Shown here: positions 19,520 to 30,524 of the stretch, piece after piece | How the letters are laid out: each line of letters opens with the position of its first letter | How positions within the stretch are numbered: the stretch's first letter is position 1 | Assembly: GCF_008831285.2 (NCBI RefSeq) | Contig: NC_045139.1 | Location: 20,502,412-20,566,411 of the forward strand | Reading direction: 5' to 3' | DNA: 64,000 nt | From: Nymphaea colorata | Lineage: Eukaryota > Streptophyta > Magnoliopsida > Nymphaeales > Nymphaeaceae | Made by a program: the position numbers and the translations under genes | The notes under the pieces: model-generated | Told to the model about the DNA's origin: nothing | The model's input: the letters and a program-made list of their open reading frames with translations, nothing else | Databases searched by the model: none

Positions 19520-22460
19520 TTCATTTTATTTCCTTAAGATGAGATCTGTCACCCTCACTGTAGTAAGCACCACTGTGGCACCCAAAGCCGCCCTCAAAGC
19601 AATAGAGGCACGACAACCTGCAAACTGGGTGGTAGCCATGGCTACTGATGTGCCGACCACCAATCCGGAAGAAGAAATAGTGTCTGCCGAGGTGCAGCAG
19701 GTACTGGATCAATTTAAAGACGTGTTTGAAGAGCCCAAGGGTCTACCCCCCAAAAGATCTTACGATCACAGGATTGTGTTAAGTAATGGCGTATAACCTA
19801 TAAACGTAAGGCCTTATCAATATCGGTATCATCTGAAGGCTGAAATAGAAAGGTTAATAAAGGAGATGTTAGGAGATGGAATCGTACGGCCAAGTAGTAG
19901 CCCCTTCTTCTCTTCACCAGTACTCTTGGTGAAGAAGAAGGATAATACTTGGCGATTCTGTGTGGATTACAGGGCTCTCAATGAGGCCACTGTTAAAGAC
20001 CGGCACCCAATTTCGGTAATTGATGAACTACTAGATGAATTGACAGGTGCAACCATATTCTCGAAACTCTACCTTAGGGCAGGATATCATCAAATAAAGA
20101 TGCATGAAGGTGTCATTGAGAAAACTGCAAGCCATGTATGCATGGCCACTACCCAAGGATCTGAAAGGATTGGGAGGTTTCCCCGGCCTCACAAGTTATT
20201 ACTGGTGGTTCATACAGGGCTATGGACTAATTGCAGCCCCTTTGACGCAGATGCTTAAATAGGAAGCTTTCATATGGGATGAGAAAAGCAGATCTGCCTT
20301 TGAACAGTTAAAATTGTCACTATTGTCAGCACCTGTACTCACACTACCTGATTTCAACAAAGAATTTGTTGTAGAAATTGATGCTTGTGACACAGGCATA
20401 GGGCCGGTGCTCAACCAAGAGAAGCACCCAATAGCTTATATGTCAAAGGCTCTGACCAGCCATGCCAAGCCTTTGTCTACATATGAAAAAGAACGTTTGG
20501 CCATCGTGTTAGTAGTTGAGAAACAGAGGCCATATCTAATCGACGTCTGTTTACCATCAGAACTGACCACACCATCCTAAGGCATATGTTGAAGTAGAGG
20601 GTGTCCACGCCAACCCAATAGAGATGGTTGGCTAAGCTATTAGGATATGACTTCAGCATTGAGTATAAACGTGGTCTAGAAAACAATGCAACTGATGTTT
20701 TTTCACGACTGAGTGAACAGTTGGCTACCCTTTCGATCTTAGAAACGGATCTTTGGGACAGATTAACTCTGAACAGTTGGCCAACGAGGGGCTCAAGCTC
20801 ATTCGACCCTCGGTCAGCTAGAATCCGGGATCAATACCCCACTACACCATGAAGGGTAATTTGCTTCAAAGGAAGAACCGAACAGTAGTTCCATCTAGTT
20901 CACCACCCAAAACGGAATTGCTGCATCACTTCCACTCGACACCTTCAGTGGGTCATGAGGGGGTCACAAAAACACTTCAAAGGATAAAGACCCAATTTTG
21001 GTGGCAGGGCATGAAATCAGATGTCCAAACTTTCGTCAAACATTGTGCTATATGCCAAAGGGAGAAATACGAAACTATCAAACCCCCGGTCCACCTTAAT
21101 CCCTTACCAGTCCCTTTAAAGCCATGGGTAGACGTGACCATGGACTTTATAGATGCGATGCCCAAATCAGGGAACAAGGAGGCAATGATGGTAGTCGTGG
21201 ACAGGCTAACTAAGTATAGCCATTTTGCCCCTTTACCCAAATGTATCAAGGGCCAATGATAGCAATAGTCTACCATGATTATGTCGAAAACAGGATACAA
21301 CAGACCATCGTGTGTGACAGGGATTCAATCTTTCTAAGCTCCTTTTGGAAGGAATACATGAAAACGATGGGAACTACTTTACAGTATAGCACTGCCCATC
21401 ATCCCCAAAAAGATGGGCAGAGTGAGATAGTGAAAAGATCCCTTGAAACCTATCCATGATGCTTTGCTAGGGAAAGGCCCAACACTTGGGCAAAATACCT
21501 CTCGTGGGCTGAGTGGTCGTACAACACGAGTTGACACACATCAACCGGCATCACCCCTTATGAAGAATTATATGGGTTCCCTCCCCTATTGATTCCAAGA
21601 TATGAAGGGGGAACTACAGTTGAAGATGGAGTTGATTATGAGTTATGTTCAAGAGAGGAGGTACTGGCTTCCCTAAAGCAGAATATAGTCAAAGCTCAGA
21701 ATAGGATGAAGCAGACCTATGACAAAGGTCGTAAGGATAGGGAATTCAATGAAGGGGACTATTTCTGTCTGAAAAGGTTGCCTATGAGGCAGAAGTCTCT
21801 CCTAGGCCAGCCTTATTCAAAGCTGTTGCCAAGGTACTACGGGTTGTATCCAATACTACAGAAAGTTGGAAATGCAGCCTACAGGTTGGCTCTCCCAAGA
21901 ATGGCCCTTGTACACCCGTATTTCATGTTTCTCGGCTGAAGCCCCACTTTGGGCCAATCCCAACAACGATTGAGCATGTGCCGGATCAACTGCCAACACC
22001 CTAACGCATCCTACGCCACATGCATGTTCAGAGGCAGGGGCGAATTAGGCACGAGGTATTAGTGGAATGGGAAGGGCCTGATAGTGGCACTTTGTGGGAA
22101 GAGTTTGACCAATTTCTCATCGGTTTCCAGCTACAGGAGATTGGGGACAAGCTCCGTCTAAGGAGGGAGGATCTGTTACAGCCCTACCCCCCGAGAAGGC
22201 CGAGAACCATAGCCGAAGGTGCCGAGTTCAATCGGGCAGCGTCGGCCAGGGCCTTAATAGTTGTAGGCGCAAGTGAAACAGCGCCTAAGGAGGTTGACTT
22301 AGTTACTTGTGGTGCAATTGAGGGAGGAACGGGAGGAGCATCACAGGCTAGACACGAGCAACAAAGGGCAGATCTACAGGGTGAAGAAGGACTTATACCC
22401 AGTTTAGATCGAGTCAGTCATGAGTCTAGTCCAAACCCAGGTCAACTCGGGGAAGCCTAG
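19520..22460 (+). mobile_element. Ty3/gypsy element (pol), chromovirus-like, decayed
   Basis: A 5'-truncated gypsy pol gene. RT starts near 19539 and shares one frame to about 20258, with a stop at 19794. [30 protein letters not shown] and [11 protein letters not shown] identify the fingers and palm. Motif A reads LYLRAGYHQ where the family has LDLR, so a catalytic Asp is Tyr. A deletion near 20130 removed the part with YVDD. The connection region ([16 protein letters not shown]) and RNase H (DFNKEFVVEIDACDTGIGPV, PLSTYEKERLA) follow. Integrase has its zinc-binding part (20910-21070; HFHSTPSVGHEGV, HCAICQRE) and core (MDFIDAMPKSG; CDRDSIFLSSFW; DGQSEIVKR), broken by frameshifts. The C-terminal segment at 22020-22190 (RIRHEVLVEWEG, TLWEEFDQF) resembles a chromodomain. 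Gag and protease are absent. Confidence 0.9.
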
Positions 22461-24009
22461 GCCGAGCCTAGGCGTGTTACGGGCTGAGCCATCATGGCAA
22501 GGCCAAAAGACTTATTTACTTTATGTGTTTAAACTTACGAGATGTATCGTCTCGAGACATCTTTGCTTTCATACTTTGCTTTGAGTTTGGTGTGCATCTC
22601 TGTTCGGTTCACTTAGAGAACCGGGACAATGTAGGAACTATAAATATTTTCGTGTACTTTGTTTTCCTTATGGTTGAAGTTGAAAGGAATTCATTTTCAG
22701 CGTCACAATCTCTCTCATCCCTTTCGTCTTGCTATCGCACCTCCGTCTTCTTCCTTCTTACCTGCACTTCATCCATCTTCGGCGCCGGCCGGAGATCATC
22801 ATCTCCCCTGTGGTTGGCAATGGCTGATCACACGTGAAGATCGTTGCCTTCAGCATCTTCCCTTCACCCCCAAAGTCTCTTTCTTTCCTCATCTCGTTCG
22901 GCCCACGGTTTTGACGGTAGAAGGTCTCGGGTTGCTTCTCCATAGCAGCTGTGGTGTCTTCTTCCTCACAATATCCCAAAAAGCAAAGCAAAATGCGTGT
23001 GAGGTACATTCTCCCCAAACCAGCCGGGAGTTTAAGGCTAAGCATGCCATCAAAAAGGTTATCAAGAAGTGGGAAATCCATCTCGGATCGCCGGCTTCTC
23101 CAAGGAGCAAATCGACGATTGGCCACCGGAAAATAGGCAAGTGTGCGATTTCATTTGGTTAAGCATTTGGGTTTAATAGTTAGAAGGAGAATAGGCTTCG
23201 GTTTAAAGCCCAAGGCTTTGGTTGATTCCTCGGCATCCCCAAGAGATCAGCCCTTGTCCGACGGCTGAAAGTCACCGCGTTCTCCCTCGAAATATCCCTT
23301 TTCCTTGGCCAAACGAGGTCTAGACTTGTCCACCGGTTGGGCGTTCAGATCCGTTGAGGAATAGGTTGGAATCGAGAGCTTGTCATCTCGGTTTAGGCCT
23401 GTTCGTGTCTCCGAAAAACAGCCACATTCCGACAGCTAAAGTGTTAGTTCTGGGTGCATTCTTGGTGCAAAACTAATATCAAAAGGATCGCCCGAGGATT
23501 AGCTTTCTTCCGGTGTAATTTGGTGAACATCGGAGTAATGTCAAGGTAGTACTAGCCTCGGCTGGAATCCTCTGTATTCTGGTCGCCGCTGCTACTATTC
23601 CAGCCAGATTCCGGTCACCGAAAAGGTGTTCCATTATTGCCCTTCCATTAAGCTTTTAATCAATAAAAGAAATTAATGAGTGCAAGGGTAAAGTTGTCTA
23701 AATGGAGTTAGCGATTAGGGTTAAGTTTCCCTAGCCGTCGGCTCCGTTGGCGCACCTCCTAGCCGTTTCCACTATTTCCGACAAGGAGTGCCACCTCACC
23801 CGCTTGACTCCATCTCGTCCACACGATCGAGCCACGTGTCCTTCATCCGAGAAGTTTGCCCGCCAGCTCGCCCCACCTTCCAGAAGGTGAAACGCCATCT
23901 CCCGCCCGTTTCCTATCTTGTAGGAAACCAGCGCCATTCTCGGGTGCCACTTCACTCACCTTCCATCTTTAGCATGCCACCTACCCTTTGCGCGCCTGAA
24001 TAATATCAT
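22461..24009 (+). other. Gypsy 3' end: probable LTR and leader-like sequence
   Basis: Downstream of the chromodomain-like end, TGTTACGGGCTGAGCC at about 22476 is a plausible LTR start. A TATA-like CTATAAATATT lies at about 22639. The region is GC-richer than its surroundings and stops abruptly at about 24009, where the GTTATCTC repeat landscape resumes, so all of it belongs to the insertion. I could not find a TG...CA pair that fixes the LTR, nor a second LTR. The overlapping open frames at 22520-23160 and 23730-24000 show no domains and disagree between strands, so I do not call genes. Confidence 0.5.
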
Positions 24010-25270
24010 CTTTGTAACCATTTCTGTTGATTTTCACGTCTTTGTGTTCACTTCTTTAAATTAATGCATTTGTAAATGTGCTTATTGCATTAATTTGTCT
24101 TATTTTACTTGTCTTCTTGATAGATGCATTGTTATCTCATTCTCTCGTATCCATTTTGGCACTTACTGTTGTTATCACATTCTATCGTTATTGTAGACTC
24201 ACTGTTATTTCACTATTGTGTTATGCTAATTTATTGCATTTTTGGTGTCCATTTATTTATCTCATTCACATGGCCTTTCTCTCATTATCGCGTTAATTCG
24301 CTTGTATTTACATATTGCCTATCCTTATGGTAGACTCATTGTTATCTCATTATTTTGTTACATTAATTTATCACATTGTCTATGTCAATTTACTTATCAC
24401 CTTCCATTGTGATCTCATTCACTCATCAGCATGTGCATTGTCGTATCCATTCTGACCCTTAATGTTGTTATCATGTTCTATCGTTATGGTAGACTCGTTG
24501 TTATCTCATTGTTTTGTTACGCTAAGTTAACACATTTTTGGTCAATTTACTTATCGTGTTCCGTTGTTATCTCATTCACATGGTCTTTCCTATTATTATC
24601 GCATTAATTTGTCTCCAATTACTTATCGTCTTCTTGGCAGACATGTTGTTATCTCATTCCCTTGTATCCATTCCAATCCTCTATTTGTGCATATAACCAG
24701 GTTCAATCATTATCGCATTATATCTCTATGGTGGACTCATTTTTATCTCATTATTTTGTTATGTTAATTTATCGCATTGTTTGTATCAATTTAGTTATCA
24801 CCTTCCATTGTTATCTCATTCACTCATCACTATGTGCATTTTTGTATCCATTTTGTCTATTGTTCTGTCGTTATCACATTAATTCATCTATGTTTACTTG
24901 TTGTCTTCTTGACAGACACGTTGTTATCTCAATCTCTTGTATCCATCAAGCAATTCTAGGTTTGGTCGTTATCATGTTCTATCGTTATGGTAGACTCATT
25001 GTTATCTCATTATTTTGTTATGTTAATTTATTGCCTTTTGTGTCAATTTATCGCATTTTTGTCTCTGTTATCGTTTTCTTAGAAGCAGACATGTTGTTAT
25101 CTCATTCTCTTGTATCAATTCTGTTTATTCTAGCCATTATTACATCCTATTTATATAATAAACTCATTGTTATCTCATTCACTCTTGGCACCGTATACCT
25201 AGGATCCTTTTCCACACCAGGTTTGTGTGTAGTTATTGCATTATTTCATCTCCATCTCAATGGCACATTG
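24010..25270. repeat. GTTATCTCATT-rich imperfect repeat array
   Basis: About a dozen copies of (T)GTTATCTCATT occur here (for example near 24129, 24499, 24563, 24647, 24809, 24921, 25000, 25092 and 25168). They alternate with TATCGTTATGGTAGACTC, TTATTTTGTTATGTTAATTT, ATCGCATT and CACTCATCA. Spacing is irregular (about 65-170 bp) and units are shuffled rather than strictly head-to-tail. Together with 12700-19510 this makes the repeat landscape of the MULE block continuous across the gypsy insertion. The longest open frame (24662-25273) is a translation of these repeats, not a gene. Confidence 0.78.
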
Positions 25271-25789
25271 TGAGAGATGGATACTATTGGGAAGGACAAA
25301 CTGATTCCATGCAGCACTGTATCAATTAAACAAAATCGATAACCTGAATGTACTTAAAGTTCAGTCATACATAATGTGTATAATATGAAAAGCTTACTAG
25401 GAATTTCTAAAACCGCTGCAATCATATACATCTTGCATACATGTCGACGGCATGTAGGTCTCAACTGCACCGTTTGTATACGAAACATAATCAACTTTTT
25501 AAGGATGATTTTCTTGCTTGATTTTCTAGTCCTGTGTCTTTACTTCATGGCACTTTTTGTCCTATGCAAACTCTTATCTGGCTTTCTCTTGAAAGTAGTG
25601 ACCGGTAGACTAGTCCCTTGTATTTTACAACCTTCACCCCGCGTTATCGAATACCATATTAGCAAAACCATTCTTCTTCTTCTTCGAGGAGACTAGGGTG
25701 ACAGGATTTCTTGCTTCAAGCTGACTTTTCATTGTCGACTTGATGTCACAACATAGATTCAAAACATTCTCTACAGCTACGTTCGGTAA

Positions 25790-27780
25790 CTACATCATGT
25801 GTTCATAAGCTTGGTCGTTTCTTGCTGCCAAGTTTGCAACGCACGTCAGTGTCTTACACAGATGTTGATAGCTGGACAGGCTACGAGACTTATGACAATC
25901 ATAGAAAGGAATTTCATAAGAAATCTTCATTAACTCAATCTTTAAATTTTTGGTCCATCTATCTAAGATTTATCTCTCTAGCAGGTCTAGAATGTTCTCT
26001 CGATCGAGAGTCTTTAGAGCATGGCAACACAAAATACCTTTAAATTCAATTTTTTTACAAGAACATTCGACATCACCTGTCTCGATGATGTAGGTCATGA
26101 ACACATCATTGATCTTAGTCTAATCTCTTCCCATTTTTATCACATAATATACATGGCAACTTGATTGTTGTGCATGTAATTCTATGTCACAGATAGTCTT
26201 TTGAAGGACCTCTTTCTTAAACCATTCAAATGTAGTTGGTGTGTACACAGCTGCAGCTTGCTCAAGTATATTTATACCCAGACTTTGAGGCCTGCAAGCA
26301 AATGCTTTGACGTCTTCTTCATGCTCATAGCCCCTAAGACCATCCAAAAATTTGTTGTAGTGTTCTATGAATTGATATATTTGTAAGCAAGAGTACAATC
26401 CCCTTTTCAGTGCAATCTGCATGCTCTCTACTTTCTCTGTGCTTGTCATGCCTGCACAAAAGTATTGTCTTCCATATACCAATGCCTACTTTTCTTTGTC
26501 CTTATACAATTTTTGAAGCCATGTTTTCTTAGAGGTTATATGCTTCAATCATTTGTGTCTATATACATTCGAACATCTCACCATCTTCGCATTTAAGGAC
26601 ACAATTTGCAAAGCAATCCTTAAAGCTAGTTTTCCAATTCATTACATGCCCTATGTTCTTCATTGCATTTTGGAATATATGCCACAAACACAAACGATGA
26701 TGCACTTCTTGCCATACAAGGGACACTGCAGCTGCTATTGCATTGTCACCATCCATCAGTACAACTTTAGGATGCTTCCCATTTATGGCCTTGGTGAATA
26801 CCTTGAACAACCACTCAAATGTCTCAGTAGTTTAATCAAAGTAGAATACACCCTTAAAAATGCAACGTTTTGAGTGATGGTTCACCCCCACAAACTGAGC
26901 AAAAGGCCACTTGTGGGTATTGACCTTCAGAGTTGTGTCAAAAAATAAGCACATCATTGAAGCATCCATAATCTAACGTAGACCTCGAATCTGCCTAGAA
27001 GACATTTGTAGCACAACCATCATTGTCCATCTGAATGGCGTCGTAGAAAACTATGTCTTTGCTTAGTCTTTTATGAATGTATTTGACCAATGCCATAATT
27101 TCTCCTTCTTTCATCCATTTTGCCCTCTTTCTCCTCAAGTGGTTTCTATGATCCATGGGTGTGAATGGAACATTCTGACAACCACCTTCTACTTTAACAA
27201 GCAGGTCATATGCCTTCCTTGGCGGTATACTTGCACCATCAGCCAACTTACTTATTTCAACATGTGACGATGACAACTTGCAATGCAACCTCAACATGCG
27301 GCTCATGCAAGAAGTTTTCAATGGATGGTTGTGTTTAATTGCCATTGTGCAAATGCAATATTTTGTATTTGGATGCTTTCTTAGCTCCAAATTGATAGTA
27401 CAACTGCACCTTGTATCAATTATGTGCTTGGTTAAACATGTTACTGATCTCTTCCATCCTTATTTCGAACAAACATATGACCTTTGCACAACCATGCATT
27501 GTGTATTTCCCTCTATCCTACTCTTCCTTACACTGAACCCATGGCGAAAAACATAAGAATTGCAGAAACTGTATGTTGTGTCATTTGTATCGAACTCCAT
27601 TCCTATAATAGGAGCACGTTCTTTAGGATCCTCCATCTTGAACTCCATTCCTACAGTAGGAAAATCCAATCCTACAACACAACCACATTCTTTGGTTTCC
27701 TTTGCCTTGAATTCCATTCCTACAAAAAAGTATTTTTTTTGGGATACTTTATTTCCTCGTAGATGGACTCAATCTCTTAT
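25790..27780 (-). pseudogene. FAR1/FHY3-type MULE transposase gene, decayed
   Basis: A nearly complete FAR1/FHY3-related gene reads right to left with several stops and shifts. The FAR1 DNA-binding domain lies at about 27760-27280 (IIGMEFDTNDTTYSFCNSYV, HGFSVRKSR, RCSCTINLELRKH, KHNHPLKT). The MULE transposase core spans about 27050-26560 (CLFFDTTLKVN, FAQFVGVNHH, TTETFEWLFKVFTKAI, VVLMDGDNAIAAAV, HHRLCLWHIFQNAMKN). The post-core helices (FCAGMTSTEKVESMQIALKR) lie near 26450, and a SWIM zinc finger (ECSCKKIEF...CCHALK) at 26075-26010. The C-terminal tail (DRWTKNLKIELMKIS, YQHLCKTLTCVANLAARND) runs to about 25800. The acidic residues of the core are partly visible (FDTT, MDGD). At the N terminus the GMEF word that opens the domain occurs four times (GMEF, GLDF, GMEF, GMEF). 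FAR1 proteins are MULE-derived transcription factors. Broken frames and the repeat-rich flanks favour a transposon copy over a host regulator. Confidence 0.82.
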
Positions 27781-27839
27781 TTGTCGTCATCCGATGATGT
27801 AGATATTTCATATGTTGTGTCATCTGCAATACATAAAGT

Positions 27840-28400
27840 CAAGTTGAAGTAAATAATATTTTAACATTATCTCACGAATTATTTGTTTCACATAAATGCC
27901 TTCCATCAAATAACATTCAACATTATCTCACCATAAACTTTGTTGATCAGACCTTATCTCATGCCATTTAGTGGTAGACTCGACGTTATCTCTTTTCTCA
28001 TTACCATTCCTAGCATTTGTGATAGATTCATTGTTATCTCGTTACCATTCCTAGCATTTGTGATAGATTCATTGTTATCTCATTACTTTGTAACTATTCC
28101 TTTCATTATGTAATCACATTATCTCGTTTCCGTTTACTTATCGTGTACTTTGTACACGTGTCTTCTCCCATTCCATCGATCAATAACAAGAGGAATTGTT
28201 ATGAAATAATGAGATAAACTTGAATGCATAAACTTATCCCCTAAAGTCATTATCTCATGCATTCGTTATGCCACAATTTTATTATCTCAAGCTACCTATC
28301 TCAAACCCATTACATCGTAACATTATCTACCACATGAACTGGGATGCATTTGTTATTTCATCTGGAACATTATCTAACACATGAACTCGGAGCACTTGTT
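27840..28400. repeat. ATTATCTC-rich right subterminal region of MULE block
   Basis: ATTATCTC/GTTATCTC recurs about every 30-60 bp. It includes a 41-bp tandem duplication (28001-28041 and 28042-28082; TTACCATTCCTAGCATTTGT then GATAGATTCATTGTTATCTC) with identical copies apart from the last base. TTGTTATTTCAT at about 28350 and ACATTATCTAACACATGAAC at 28315-28392 (twice, imperfectly) mirror the left end. The motif stops at about 28400, which I take as the right edge. Confidence 0.65.
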
Positions 28401-29188
28401 ACCTGTTGCATCGACATTTTCTTTCTTTTTAAGCTTTGTCATCACCTTTGCCTTCAGTTCCTCAAGAAGTGCTCCTTCAATTTCTTCAAATGTCCAACCA
28501 TAAAAAAAAACCTATATAAGCCATTGCCTTTATCATTTAACATCCACAAACAAAAAATCACAACAACATCGTTGTAAACTCATCGTCTTCTACTTTTGTT
28601 GCCATTTCCACTATTTCTGCTTCAGGGCCAAGCTTTCTTCACTAGCAACCTCCGCTCTCTTTCTTTCCTTCAACGGGAACCTCTCTCCCTTATTTTTCTA
28701 CTCTATGACTGTCTTCCTTCCTTTCTATGGAATAATACATACGGCGTGAAGGTTAAGTACGTATATGTTGTTCATGCAATGCAAGCACATTCAAGTAAAT
28801 ATGTATATGTACCTTTTCTAGCACAAAACTTTACATATACGTAATACGGATCACCTTGTAAGGACATTCAATTAAATAAGGACATATACATTTCCATTCA
28901 CTAAGGTCAATATTGAAACCTTACATATACATAGTAGAGCCCACTGTCAGTGTACGCAACGCGTGTAACTCGATCTCTAAGATCTGGACTGCTCTTGATT
29001 GCTTATGGAGCCCTTTCTGGGAATACGTGATTATGGTTTAGGGATTTGTTTTAGCCTCTATTTTTTGTTGTTGTACATAATCACCATTTTTTATGAACAA
29101 AAGGCTGGGGTCCTAACCCCCACGCAGACTTTATCCCAAAAAATAATTTTTAATATTAACGACAATAAATTTCTTTCATTTACTTAAG
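28401..29188. other. Spacer, no gene seen
   Basis: AT-rich sequence between the MULE block and the genic island. The open frames at 28344-28844 have no recognisable domain and look like random translations of pyrimidine-rich DNA. A CATTCAAGTAAATATGTATA-type word recurs near 28790 and 28868, and ACATATAC words recur, so part of it is probably decayed repeat. Confidence 0.4.
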
Positions 29189-29460
29189 GGGTCGTTTGAT
29201 GGCCTGGAAATCTAGAATTGGAAATATATTTTTGGAAATATATTTCCTATAAAAAAGGAATGAGAAAAATCATTCTGATTCCCATTTTGATGTGTGTGTG
29301 ATGACTGAGAACTATATTTCCAAAAATATATTTCTAAGTTTAATGAAAAATAAATATATTTCCTATTTCTTAACAAGAGAACCACATCCTACTTTGGCCG
29401 CTCAACTGCTTGCTTTTTGTAGATATTGTAGAGTTACAAAAAGCAAAACAACCAAATAAT
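29189..29460. mobile_element. Possible truncated MITE (GGGGTCGTTTG terminus)
   Basis: GGGGTCGTTTGATGG at about 29189 is the kind of terminus common in plant MITEs (GGG.CGTTTGG). Inside, GGAAATATATTTTTGGAAAT at about 29218 is mirrored by ATTTCCAAAAATATATTTC at about 29312, so the interior can fold. No matching right terminus or target duplication was found. Superfamily is not assigned. Confidence 0.35.
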
Positions 29461-30206
29461 ATTTGTTCAACAATCAAAGTTCAATAAATATTTCTAGTCA
29501 CTGAAACATCCAGAACCTGATATTTGTGTCACTCATGGGATAGATGGATCCTTACATATCCTTTGTCAAAGGTACTCAGCCCCACACCAATTCCAAAGAC
29601 TGGAAGTCCCTGTAAACAAAATTGTGATTCTATCAAGTTTGTCCATAGTTCCTCATATACTAAGAAATGCATCAAAACTGTTCACATCCAAATCAACAAA
29701 CAAAATCCAGGCATTCTCAAAGAAATTAGATCCAACAAAACTATATTGATCATACAACACAAAATTCAGGGTCTTTATTTACAAGGAACTTAACAAATTC
29801 CTCTCTGCTCTGTAGATTTCTTGGGTTTGCATCTGTTTGGCGTTTCAATGACCATTCTCTGTAATCTGCCATATGTAAGCAGCCGCCTCCCTACTGCTAA
29901 ATAAGCAGTTCACTTAGCTCTAGGAACAACTCATCTCTCTCAAATATTAGCAAAAGCCATTTCTTAATGAACCTGAATTCTTTTGTACCTGTCCTTTTCA
30001 ACTCGGTCATTCTGTCCTTTTTCCACATCAAGGAATCACTTCTAGAGTTCACCTGCACACATCTGATCACATTCTTAATCCAAGGTGAATTTAAAGTGAT
30101 CAGTAAATTCTCTGCATGAAAATTAATAATCTGCTCCATGGAAGCTCCCATGATCTTCTTACAAAGAGGGAGATCCTAATCAGGAATTAGGTAAGGTAGC
30201 ACTCAC
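29461..30206. other. Spacer next to the CNOT10-like fragment
   Basis: No exon that I recognise. A minus-strand frame of 84 codons at 29897-30151 has no recognised domain and does not match the expected next CNOT10 exon. A plus-strand frame at 29524-29793 is likewise unassigned. If the CNOT10-like gene were complete, its third exon should fall here or to the left. None is visible. Confidence 0.4.
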
Positions 30207-30524
30207 CATCCCCATTAAACTTATTAAGCACTTCAAGAAGCTTCTTGGGATCAGAACAGCCATCCCTGTAGTATTCTACGACCACAATATTGTGAACAAC
30301 CTGCAAAGCCACAACTATCTGACGAACTTGCACATAATAAGATCTTCCTTCTTCTGGAAGATTTGGTTCAAGACGTCAACACATTCCTGGTAATGATGAG
30401 ACTGGAAGAGGAGGGCAGCTTCCTTGGCCATGCCGGACGCGGTGGATAGGATGCCATCTTCCTCCCGCGGAGACTGAGAGGGCATTACTGGTGAGGACGA
30501 CGATGACTCTCTGGTAGAGTCCAT
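30207..30524 (-). pseudogene. CNOT10-like gene fragment (CCR4-NOT subunit), first two exons only
   Basis: The minus strand encodes the N terminus of a CCR4-NOT complex subunit 10-like protein, a TPR protein of the mRNA deadenylation machinery. Exon 1 starts at 30524 (MDSTRESSSSSPVMPS) and includes ASGMAKEAALLFQSHHYQEC, VDVLNQIFQKKED. Exon 2 at 30300-30207 gives VVHNIVVVEYYRDGCSDPKK, LLEVLN and ends at a good donor (GGATG|GTGAGTGC). Between them lie only 44 bp: an acceptor-like TTGTGGCTTTGCAG but no usable donor, with a stop (TAG) and a +2 shift, so intron 1 appears internally deleted together with its donor. No later exon is seen, whereas the family protein is far longer. I read it as a 5' gene fragment. 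An assembly error is the alternative. Confidence 0.68.

Larger units (their letters stand above)
9941..28400. mobile_element. Giant composite MULE-like block with PMD, Ulp1 and FAR1-type genes
   Basis: This is an inferred unit of about 18.4 kb (about 14 kb without the gypsy insertion). At the left lies a doubled 24-bp repeat whose core is GAGATAATGAAATAAC. At the right lie TTGTTATTTCAT and CATTATCT near 28350-28380, the reverse complement of that core, so the ends look inverted. Inside are a PMD gene (+), a Ulp1-type protease gene (-) and a FAR1/FHY3-type MULE transposase gene (-), separated by tandem-repeat arrays that share GTTATC. MULEs carrying Ulp1-like genes and transposons carrying PMD genes are both known in plants. 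Having all three in one block is what makes this notable. All three genes carry stops or frameshifts, so it is not autonomous now. It could instead be several elements nested together. I did not find a 9-bp target duplication, and the exact ends are provisional. Confidence 0.5.

Noticed and set aside
22659-23162. Frame of 167 codons after the gypsy pol
   Set aside because: Overlapped by equally long frames on the other strand, without domains, in probable LTR or leader DNA.
24662-25273. 203-codon frame of membrane-like composition
   Set aside because: It is a read-through of the GTTATCTCATT repeat landscape; hydrophobicity comes from T-rich codons.
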